In this document: positions 1 to 6,422 of the stretch, piece after piece
Position numbering within the stretch: position 1 is the stretch's first letter
Layout of the letters: each line of letters opens with the position of its first letter
Assembly: GCA_913042065.1 (NCBI GenBank)
Contig: CAJWKB010000042.1
Coordinates: 1-6,422, forward strand
DNA: 6,422 nt
Origin: an uncultured Alphaproteobacteria bacterium
Lineage (GTDB): Bacteria; Pseudomonadota; Alphaproteobacteria; Puniceispirillales; Puniceispirillaceae
Direction: 5' to 3'
The notes under the pieces: model-generated
What the model was told of the DNA's origin: nothing
What the model saw: the letters and a program-made list of their open reading frames with translations, nothing else
The model's database searches: none
Program-made: the position numbers and the translations under genes

Positions 1-445
1 TCAGCCAAGCGGTCTCCCCAATGCCAAGGTAGAGTTCATCAAGCATTGGCATATCACAAAACCCAGCAACCGGCCGGCCGGAGTCAAGCAGACCAACAAT
101 CGAGCCAAAGGTTGGCTTTCCCGAGACAAAGGCCTTTGTACCATCAATGGGGTCAATAACCCATTGATAGTTAGTACTGCCATCACCCCGGGTGACGTCA
201 TGCTCTTCTCCGAGGATATCATCGCCCTGGAAGCGGCTGGCAATTGCCTCACGAAAGGCGAGTTCTACATTTCTATCTGCGATTGTAACTGGGGAGGCAT
301 CGGCTTTGATCTCAATATTAGGGCGTGAGCGAAACCACTGTGAAATGATGGGCCGACTGACAGCGGCAAGGTCTGAAAGAAAAACAGCCAGCTCTAAATT
401 GTCGATTTGGCTGTGGATCCGTGGATGTGTTGGCCTAACTTTCAC
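1..445 (-). CDS. hisN: Histidinol-phosphatase / inositol monophosphatase family protein, 3' end cut off by window edge
   Basis: The first 148 codons are present; the gene continues past base 1. The translation shows the family's Mg-dependent phosphatase core: KADASPVTIAD (residues 47-57), the metal-binding GEE (79-81), and WVIDPIDGTKAF (95-106), where Asp98 and Asp101 would bind metal. The stretch after it (GKPTFGSIVGLL, 109-120) resembles HisN-type histidinol-phosphate phosphatases, which make histidinol in histidine synthesis, more than classical inositol monophosphatase or CysQ. Substrate choice within this superfamily is hard to call without the C-terminal half. The start is taken as GTG at 445-443, the only plausible start ahead of the conserved helix; it has no clear Shine-Dalgarno sequence and lies inside the end of the upstream cytochrome c gene (11-base overlap). 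Translational coupling is therefore likely. Expected cytoplasmic. The family call is firm, the HisN assignment moderate. Confidence 0.85.
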   Translation of the reverse strand, partial: MKVRPTHPRIHSQIDNLELAVFLSDLAAVSRPIISQWFRSRPNIEIKADASPVTIADRNVELAFREAIASRFQGDDILGEEHDVTRGDGSTNYQWVIDPIDGTKAFVSGKPTFGSIVGLLDSGRPVAGFCDMPMLDELYLGIGETAWL

Positions 446-1004
446 TTTCAGCTGCAATTTCTTCAGCTGTTGGCAGAGCTGCCAAAGCATCAGTCTGCTG
501 ACGCAAATAGGCAATCATGTTTGCCCGGTCTTGAGGCTTTTTAAGTCCAGCAAAATTCATCTTCGTTCCGGAGATATAGGCTTTTGGCTTCGCCAAAAAG
601 GCGTTCAGCGACTGGTAATCCCACACACCACCAATACCGGCGAGGGCGGCTGAGTATGAAAAACCGTCAACCGCGCCCTTCGCGGTATTGACGACTCCCC
701 ACAAAACCGGGCCAACCTTGTTCGCACCATCGGCGGCAAAAACATGACAAGCTGTACATTTCTTCGCCAGCTTTTCACCAGCCGCCGGGTCGGCATCGGC
801 AAGCAGAGCCAGAATTGGTGCCGGACCCGTCTCAACAGGTGCGGCGCCAGCCACATCCGTTGTCTCGGGGACTGCGATCACATAAGCGTTTTTCTCCAGC
901 TCGGTATGTGGCACCAGAACGTCTGCGAATTTGACACCAGCCATAAGCAACAAACCGGCAAGCAGAACGCCGGCAAACAGTTTGTTGAAACCCAACTCAT
1001 CCAT
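435..1004 (-). CDS. Membrane-anchored class I cytochrome c (CycM / c552-like)
   Basis: This 189-residue protein has a hydrophobic N-terminal segment (about residues 9-31) that probably acts as an uncleaved signal anchor. A linker of about 40 residues rich in Ala, Pro and Val follows, then a single class I cytochrome c domain in the periplasm. The heme attachment motif is CTACH (residues 83-87), and the sixth heme ligand is probably Met149 in GTKMNFAGL. The layout matches alphaproteobacterial CycM/c552 proteins, which carry electrons from the bc1 complex to aa3-type oxidase; that role is inferred from family. The C-terminal tail (about 172-189) is Ala/Glu rich. The ATG is preceded on the minus strand by AGGGGA with a 7-base spacer, a good ribosome binding site. 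The downstream hisN-like gene overlaps its end, and kdsB lies divergently upstream, a neighbourhood common in alphaproteobacteria. Confidence 0.93.
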   Translation of the reverse strand: MDELGFNKLFAGVLLAGLLLMAGVKFADVLVPHTELEKNAYVIAVPETTDVAGAAPVETGPAPILALLADADPAAGEKLAKKCTACHVFAADGANKVGPVLWGVVNTAKGAVDGFSYSAALAGIGGVWDYQSLNAFLAKPKAYISGTKMNFAGLKKPQDRANMIAYLRQQTDALAALPTAEEIAAESES

Positions 1005-1009
1005 GCTGT

Positions 1010-1017
1010 CTTCCCCT
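1010..1017 (-). promoter_or_regulatory. Ribosome binding site of the cytochrome c gene, overlapped by an inverted repeat
   Basis: On the minus strand AGGGGAAG lies 5 bases before the ATG, with the AGGGGA core 7 bases away. The inverted repeat CCTGAT-C-ATCAGG (1015-1027) overlaps its upstream edge, so a small hairpin or a bound protein could affect translation. The site is clear; any regulatory use is inference. Confidence 0.6.
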
Positions 1018-1040
1018 GATCATCAGGAACTCCCCTTCAC

Positions 1041-1069
1041 ATTGAACCATGCTCAGACGTGATGTTCAA
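1041..1069 (-). promoter_or_regulatory. Candidate sigma70-type promoter for the cytochrome c / hisN pair
   Basis: Read on the minus strand, TTGAAC (1069-1064) and TTCAAT (1046-1041) lie 17 bases apart, each matching four of six consensus positions. They would start transcription near 1034 and leave a leader of about 30 bases. The same bases form an imperfect inverted repeat: TTGAACCAT at 1042-1050 against ATGTTCAA at 1062-1069, with one bulged base. It could therefore be an operator or simply chance symmetry. No experimental support; low confidence. Confidence 0.3.
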
Positions 1070-1199
1070 ACCAACGGTGGCGATAGCCACTTCGTTAGCA
1101 GTCTACTTACCCAAAATAGATGACCCTCTCAAGCCTTTCCTAGCCTAACGACGCGTTTTCACTATGCAAAAACCCAAATATGTGATGAATTGCCGCATC

Positions 1200-2018
1200 A
1201 TGAGCAAAACAGATAGCACAATTATCATCATCCCCGCCCGAATGGCGGCTAGCCGACTGCCCGGGAAGCCGCTAGCAGATATTGCAGGCAAACCGATGAT
1301 CCAGCATGTCTGGGAACGCGCTAAAGCGGCTGATATCGCGCCAGTCTATGTCGCCACTGACCATCAGGAAATTGCCCATGTGATCCGGGCTGCAGGTGGC
1401 GAGGCGGTGATTACCAGGGATGATCATCCATCCGGCTCAGACAGGGTTTTCGAGGCACTGCAGATCATTGACCCTGACGAATCTTTTCAGACCGTTCTCA
1501 ACCTCCAAGGCGACCTGCCTGAGATGGATCCAGAGATACCATTGGCACTTGCCGTCACACTCGAGAACAGCGGCGCCGATCTTGTAACACTGGTAACGCC
1601 TGTCACTGCCGAAGAGGCGGCCCGTCCCCAGGTGGTAAAGGCGGCAATTGCCTGGGACACAAGCACCGAACAGGCAACATCAACAGCCAACCGGTTTGGC
1701 CGCGCACTGTATTTCAGCCGCGTACCGATTCCGGCCAACGCGACTGAATATAACCATCATGTCGGCGTCTATGGCTGGCGGCGCAGCGCTCTTTCGGCCT
1801 TTGTCACACTGCCCCCATCACCGCTGGAATTGATGGAAAAACTAGAACAACTGCGTGCTTTGGAGGCAGGCATGACCATCGCGGTCGCGCGCATCAGCGC
1901 TGCACCTGGCGGTGTCGACACAAAAGATGATCTCACGGCAGCGCGCCGCAGACTCGGTTGTCGATCCACTGACCGGCATCATAGAGACCTACCGCCCAGC
2001 GTTGACAGCAGCCGCTAG
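1200..2018 (+). CDS. kdsB: 3-deoxy-manno-octulosonate cytidylyltransferase (CMP-KDO synthetase)
   Basis: It activates KDO with CTP to CMP-KDO in the cytoplasm, for the inner core of lipopolysaccharide, so the organism makes a KDO-containing outer membrane. From the ATG at 1200 the protein has 272 residues. Visible family motifs are the nucleotide-binding IIPARMAASRLPGKPL (10-25), HPSGSDR (76-82), NLQGDLP (101-107) with the Mg-binding Asp105, the sugar-binding EKLEQLRALE (213-222), and GVDTKDDL (238-245) with the second metal Asp240. ATGs at 1164 and 1185 are in frame, but the family normally begins just before IIPAR, so 1200 is preferred; no start has a good Shine-Dalgarno sequence. After DDLTAARRRLG, where relatives of about 250 residues end, a polar tail of about 20 residues rich in Arg, His, Asp and Ser follows. 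pheA follows 73 bases later in the same direction. Confidence 0.95.
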   Translation: MSKTDSTIIIIPARMAASRLPGKPLADIAGKPMIQHVWERAKAADIAPVYVATDHQEIAHVIRAAGGEAVITRDDHPSGSDRVFEALQIIDPDESFQTVLNLQGDLPEMDPEIPLALAVTLENSGADLVTLVTPVTAEEAARPQVVKAAIAWDTSTEQATSTANRFGRALYFSRVPIPANATEYNHHVGVYGWRRSALSAFVTLPPSPLELMEKLEQLRALEAGMTIAVARISAAPGGVDTKDDLTAARRRLGCRSTDRHHRDLPPSVDSSR

Positions 2019-2027
2019 CATCTTGAT

Positions 2028-2070
2028 ACTGCCGCGCAACATAGGGCAGTCCGGATGACGGCGGACTGCC
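2028..2070 (+). promoter_or_regulatory. Two mutually exclusive hairpins in the kdsB-pheA spacer
   Basis: A perfect 9-bp stem pairs 2045-2053 with 2062-2070 (GGCAGTCC against GGACTGCC plus a closing G-C) around an 8-base loop. The left arm can also pair with ACTGCC at 2028-2033 (6 bp, loop of 11). The segments thus form an upstream hairpin or a stronger downstream one, as in attenuators. No U-run follows the strong hairpin, so it is not a typical intrinsic terminator. It ends 9 bases before the pheA Shine-Dalgarno GGAG. It could tune pheA translation, protect the kdsB mRNA end, or be a dispersed repeat. Pairing is seen; role is inference. Confidence 0.45.
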
Positions 2071-2079
2071 ATGCGAAAC

Positions 2080-2083
2080 GGAG
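2080..2083 (+). promoter_or_regulatory. Ribosome binding site that fixes the pheA start at GTG 2092
   Basis: GGAG sits 8 bases before GTG at 2092. The in-frame ATG at 2071 has no comparable site and directly abuts the right arm of the strong hairpin. The seven residues it would add are also outside the family alignment. Confidence 0.65.
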
Positions 2084-2091
2084 ACAGAATT

Positions 2092-2949
2092 GTGAGTGAT
2101 GCGGCCAACAAGATAGCGTTTCAGGGCAGCCTTGGCGCTTATTCCCACATGGCATGTCTGGCGGTCAAGCCGGAAATGATACCAATGTCCTACCGGTCAT
2201 TTGAGGACATGCTACTAGCTGTTCAAGACGGCGACGCGCATCTGGCAATGGTACCAGTTGAAAATTCGATCGCTGGACGGGTTGCGGATATCCATCACCT
2301 CCTTCCCGAATCCGGTCTTTTTGTCATCGGCGAACATTTTCAACCGGTCAACCACCAGCTGCTCGCGCCACGCGGTGCCACGATTGACGACCTTGTTGAG
2401 GTGCATAGCCACGCACAGGGTCTGGCCCAGTGTCGGGAGCGGCTTCGCTCGCTTGGCCTGCAGCCAGTTATTCATCCGGATACTGCTGGTGCCGCCAAAG
2501 ATATCGCTGCGCGCGGTGACAAAAAGGTGGGGGCCATTGCCTCAGCACTCGCCGGTGAGATCTATGACCTCGATGTGCTTATCGCATCCGCTGAAGATGC
2601 AGAGCAGAACACCACGCGCTTTTTGATCATGGCGCGCGATCCACAAACGCCAACACCGGATGGTGAGGCCATGGTGACAACGATGGTATTCCGTCTGCGC
2701 AGTGTTCCAGCGGCGCTTTACAAGGCGCTTGGCGGCTTCGCCACTAATGGCGTCAATATCACTAAACTGGAGAGCTACATGCGACCTGGCTTTTCTGACC
2801 ACGCACAATTCTATGTGGATGTCGAGGGCCATACCGAGTCGCCGGCGATGAGACATGCGATGGAAGAACTCCGCTTCTATTGCGAGGAGGGCGAGGTCAA
2901 GATTCTTGGCAGCTACCCGGCAAACCGCACCAAAATTGGCAAAAGTTGA
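2092..2949 (+). CDS. pheA: Prephenate dehydratase with C-terminal ACT domain
   Basis: It converts prephenate to phenylpyruvate, the committed step of phenylalanine synthesis, in the cytoplasm. With GTG 2092 as start it has 285 residues, the usual size of the monofunctional enzyme; no chorismate mutase domain is fused. The catalytic domain covers about residues 6-180: KIAFQGSLGAYSH at the start, VPVENSIAGRVADIHHLL (55-71), and the catalytic TRF at 175-177. The ACT domain (about 195-280) has the phenylalanine-binding elements GALV-like AALYKALGGFATNGVN (207-222) and ESYMRP (227-232), a variant of ESRP, so feedback inhibition by phenylalanine is expected. A strong hairpin lies just upstream of its ribosome binding site, which may add mRNA-level control. 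It is co-directional with kdsB and may share its transcript. Confidence 0.96.
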   Translation: MSDAANKIAFQGSLGAYSHMACLAVKPEMIPMSYRSFEDMLLAVQDGDAHLAMVPVENSIAGRVADIHHLLPESGLFVIGEHFQPVNHQLLAPRGATIDDLVEVHSHAQGLAQCRERLRSLGLQPVIHPDTAGAAKDIAARGDKKVGAIASALAGEIYDLDVLIASAEDAEQNTTRFLIMARDPQTPTPDGEAMVTTMVFRLRSVPAALYKALGGFATNGVNITKLESYMRPGFSDHAQFYVDVEGHTESPAMRHAMEELRFYCEEGEVKILGSYPANRTKIGKS

Positions 2950-2959
2950 CGCCACCCAT

Positions 2960-2990
2960 CAAAACGGGTTTTGCTAGAAACGTTTTGTTT
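2960..2990 (+). terminator. Weak candidate terminator after pheA
   Basis: CAAAACG (2960-2966) and CGTTTTG (2981-2987) form a perfect 7-bp inverted repeat with a 14-base loop, and the right arm runs into a T-rich TTTTGTTTG. The stem is A/T rich and the loop large, so termination would be inefficient. It is placed sensibly, 10 bases past the pheA stop and before the SRP RNA promoter. Confidence 0.25.
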
Positions 2991-3012
2991 GTCGATGCGG
3001 GTGATAATTTGC

Positions 3013-3041
3013 TTGTCCGAAACTCAGCTTTGTTTCATATA
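3013..3041 (+). promoter_or_regulatory. Sigma70-type promoter of the SRP RNA gene (and probably dnaX)
   Basis: TTGTCC (3013-3018) and CATATA (3036-3041) are exactly 17 bases apart. The predicted start, near 3048-3049, coincides with the first base of the terminal stem of the SRP RNA. The independent agreement of promoter spacing and RNA 5' end is the main support. With no clear terminator after the RNA, dnaX-ebfC-recR could be transcribed from here too. Confidence 0.6.
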
Positions 3042-3048
3042 AGTGTCA

Positions 3049-3138
3049 GGAAGGCTGGGTGGACATGTCACCCACCAATCCGGTCAGGCCCGAAAGGGAG
3101 CAGCCGCAGTGGACTGTTCATGGGTCGTCCAGTCTTCC
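3049..3138 (+). ncRNA. ffs: Signal recognition particle RNA, small bacterial (4.5S) type
   Basis: This is the RNA scaffold that binds Ffh and directs co-translational insertion of membrane proteins through FtsY. The diagnostic apical domain is clear: GGTCAGG (3082-3088), stem CCC (3089-3091) with GGG (3096-3098), a GAAA tetraloop (3092-3095), and the Ffh-binding strand AGCAGCC (3099-3105). This closely follows E. coli 4.5S RNA, whose loop is GGAA. The rod is closed by CCAC (3072-3075) with GTGG (3109-3112) and a terminal stem of GGAAGGCTGG (3049-3058) against CCAGTCTTCC (3129-3138), one G-U included. The mature ends may differ by a few bases. No terminator follows before dnaX at 3170, so the 3' end may be made by processing. 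ffs next to dnaX is a familiar alphaproteobacterial arrangement. Confidence 0.95.
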
Positions 3139-3169
3139 GCTAGCTGATTGCGGGGACAGGTCGTCAACA

Positions 3170-4998
<1,829 letters not shown>

Positions 4999-5002
<4 letters not shown>

Positions 5003-5325
5003 TGCGCAATATGGCCGGTATGATGAAGAAGGTTCAGGAGATGAAAGAACGCATGGAGGCGTTGCAAAGCGAGATGGAGCAGGCCAGCTTTGCCGCATCA
5101 GTGGGCGGCGATGCCGTCACCGTGAGCGTCAACGGCAAAGGTTATGTCCAATCTGTGTCGATCAATCCGACAGTAGTTGATGCAGCTGAAATTGATGTTC
5201 TGGAGGACATGATCTGTCTGGCGACGAACAACGCCAAACAGAATGCCGAGGCCGAGAGGGCTGCACGGATGAAAGACATTACCGGCGGCCTGCCATTGCC
5301 GCCCGGCATGAACTTGCCTTTTTAG
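4999..5325 (+). CDS. ebfC: YbaB/EbfC family nucleoid-associated protein
   Basis: A 108-residue protein of the family of small dimeric DNA-binding proteins found beside dnaX and recR in most bacteria. The sequence fits throughout: a Met-rich N-terminal helix ([25 protein letters not shown], residues 2-26, quoted in part for its heptad pattern), a central beta region with [18 protein letters not shown] (40-57), a second helix carrying [20 protein letters not shown] (62-81), and a Gly/Pro-rich tail. Known members bind DNA as tweezer-like dimers and associate with the nucleoid; the exact role is not settled. The start ATG overlaps the dnaX stop (ATGA, 4999-5002) and has its own GGAG. recR follows after 16 bases, so the three genes form one operon. 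Confidence 0.94.
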
Positions 5326-5341
5326 ATCAGCTGGCCTCACG

Positions 5342-5935
5342 ATGGACAATACGGTTGAAAACCTAATAAGGAAAATGGCCCGAATCCCAGGGCTTGGCCC
5401 ACGCTCTGCACGCCGCGCCGCATTGTTTCTGCTGCAGAACAGGGAACGGTTGATGGTGCCGCTCGCCCGTGAAATGAATGATGTGGCAACCCGCATACGT
5501 GCCTGTGCAGACTGTGGCAATCTTGACACTGGTGATGTCTGCAAGATCTGCAACGATCCTCGGCGGGACCGCTCCACCATTTGCGTCGTTGAAGATGTTG
5601 GCAGCCTGTGGGCGATTGAGCGAGCCGCGATCTTTCGCGGCTTGTATCATGTCCTCGGCGGCACACTGAGCGCGATTGATGGCCGTGGCCCGGAGGAGCT
5701 TCATATTGACCGGCTGGTCAAGCGCGCAGGTCACTCGGATATGGCCGAGGTAATTCTGGCGCTCTCGGCAACAGTCGATGGCCAAACAACCGCTCATTAC
5801 ATCCAGGAGCGCCTTGCTGGATTACCGGTTGAGATCACGCGGTTGGCACATGGTGTACCCGTTGGTGGGGAACTTGACTATCTTGACGACGGTACACTGG
5901 CGCAAGCGCTGAAAGCACGCGGCAAATTGGGTTAG
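5342..5935 (+). CDS. recR: Recombination mediator protein RecR
   Basis: RecR works with RecO (and RecF) to load RecA onto SSB-coated single-stranded DNA during gap repair. At 197 residues it has the normal length and every expected domain in order: a helix-hairpin-helix with [17 protein letters not shown] (15-31), a zinc finger with Cys55, Cys58, Cys67 and Cys70, a Toprim domain with [12 protein letters not shown] (82-93) and a later ATVDGQTTA (143-151), and the C-terminal [16 protein letters not shown] (171-186). No key residue is missing. There is no good Shine-Dalgarno sequence before ATG 5342, so translation may rely on ribosomes finishing ebfC 16 bases upstream. Its TAG stop overlaps the stop of the converging rmuC gene. 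Confidence 0.97.
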   Translation: MDNTVENLIRKMARIPGLGPRSARRAALFLLQNRERLMVPLAREMNDVATRIRACADCGNLDTGDVCKICNDPRRDRSTICVVEDVGSLWAIERAAIFRGLYHVLGGTLSAIDGRGPEELHIDRLVKRAGHSDMAEVILALSATVDGQTTAHYIQERLAGLPVEITRLAHGVPVGGELDYLDDGTLAQALKARGKLG

Positions 5936-6422
5936 CCCAACAGATCAGGCTTGCGATTGGCCGCGTCCACCACGGTCGAGACATTCTGTTCTTCAGCCAC
6001 CTCAATTTGGATGATTTTCTGACCCCGTGACGTAATTTTGCGTGTCGAAGTCTGAATGTCGCTGATATCCTTTTCCGCCTGCTGAAAATGCGTGGCCAAT
6101 TTGGCAACGCGGTCATCGAGCCGGGTCACATCCTCCATCATCATATCGACCTCTTTCTGAATCTGACCGGCCGCCTCATGCATCTGGGCATCCCGCAAAA
6201 TAGCCCGGACAGTGTGTAGAATCAGCATCAAATTGTCTGGGCCAGCCATATATACATGCGCCCGCCGGCTAGCCTCGACAAGTTTTGGCAACTGCAGATT
6301 GACCTCAGAATAAACAGACTCTGATGGCAAAAACAGAATGGCACTCTGGGCGGTTTCGCCCGGGACTATATATTTCTGCGCAATATCATTGATATGTTTT
6401 TTGACGTCACCTTCCAGTGATC
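5932..6422 (-). CDS. rmuC: DNA recombination protein RmuC, C-terminal part (5' end beyond window)
   Basis: The last 162 residues are present; the frame is open to the right edge. The visible portion starts within the conserved RmuC core: [19 protein letters not shown], then [38 protein letters not shown] and a Glu/Lys-rich, probably coiled-coil tail with [15 protein letters not shown]. RmuC proteins have a nuclease-like (PD-(D/E)XK-related) fold and limit inversions at short inverted repeats in E. coli; the biochemical activity is poorly defined. The N-terminal membrane anchor and coiled coil usual in the family would lie outside the window. A TTG at 6330-6328 could be mistaken for a start, but homology clearly continues upstream. 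Its TAA stop (5934-5932) overlaps the recR stop on the opposite strand. Confidence 0.92.
   Translation of the reverse strand, partial: SLEGDVKKHINDIAQKYIVPGETAQSAILFLPSESVYSEVNLQLPKLVEASRRAHVYMAGPDNLMLILHTVRAILRDAQMHEAAGQIQKEVDMMMEDVTRLDDRVAKLATHFQQAEKDISDIQTSTRKITSRGQKIIQIEVAEEQNVSTVVDAANRKPDLLG

Larger units (their letters stand above)
1005..1199. other. Divergent intergenic region between the cytochrome c gene and kdsB
   Basis: This spacer of about 195 bases must hold promoters for both directions. Besides the minus-strand candidate at 1041-1069 it has a small perfect hairpin, GTGGC-GATA-GCCAC (1077-1090). On the plus strand I see only a weak pair for kdsB: TTAGCA (1095-1100), 16 bases, TAGATG (1117-1122). 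No small gene or structured RNA family is recognisable. Two in-frame ATGs (1164, 1185) precede the chosen kdsB start but encode residues unlike the family N-terminus. Confidence 0.5.

Noticed and set aside
192..653. Long plus-strand open frame opposite the hisN-like and cytochrome c genes.
   Set aside because: The translation is low-complexity Ser/Arg/Cys sequence without family features, while the minus strand encodes clear motifs across the same bases.
1077..1090. Perfect 5-bp hairpin GTGGC-GATA-GCCAC in the divergent spacer, as a terminator or operator.
   Set aside because: It is short, has no T-run, and sits between divergent genes where no terminator is needed; as an operator it is unsupported on its own.
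3059..3169. N-terminal extension of dnaX by 37 residues from ATG 3059.
   Set aside because: It lies within the SRP RNA, has no family similarity, and ATG 3170 gives the normal DnaX N-terminus with a Shine-Dalgarno sequence.
5098..5797. Minus-strand open frames opposite ebfC and recR.
   Set aside because: They are antisense shadows of two well-conserved genes, with no recognisable domain or ribosome binding site.

Overview
The window looks like chromosomal housekeeping DNA from an alphaproteobacterium. Three things suggest this: the block cytochrome c / kdsB / pheA, the small bacterial SRP RNA just upstream of dnaX-ebfC-recR, and proteins that read like alphaproteobacterial family members (single-domain PheA with an ACT domain, a membrane-anchored CycM-like cytochrome c, a HisN-type phosphatase). 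Base composition is moderate and even, and I see no mobile elements, tRNAs, CRISPR arrays or phage genes. Genus cannot be fixed from the sequence alone.

Left part, minus strand (1-1004): a CycM-like membrane-anchored cytochrome c is followed by a histidinol-phosphatase/inositol-monophosphatase family gene (hisN) that starts at a GTG inside the cytochrome gene's last codons and runs off the left edge. A divergent spacer (1005-1199) separates this pair from the plus-strand genes.

Middle (1200-2949), plus strand: kdsB (CMP-KDO synthetase, lipopolysaccharide core activation) and pheA (prephenate dehydratase, phenylalanine synthesis). Between them lies a strong GC-rich hairpin, plus a second hairpin that competes for the same strand, just ahead of the pheA ribosome binding site.

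Right part (2950-5935), plus strand: a promoter, the 4.5S-type SRP RNA gene, then dnaX, ebfC and recR. These encode the clamp-loader tau subunit, a nucleoid-associated protein and a recombination mediator. dnaX and ebfC overlap by ATGA. dnaX carries a candidate programmed -1 frameshift signal (near-consensus slippery site, upstream Shine-Dalgarno-like element, downstream stem-loop, stop codon seven codons on) exactly where a short gamma form would be expected to end.

Right edge: rmuC on the minus strand, missing its 5' part. Its stop codon overlaps that of recR, so the two genes converge with no spacer. I found no new multi-gene system. The observations most worth checking are the dnaX recoding signal and the alternative hairpins before pheA.
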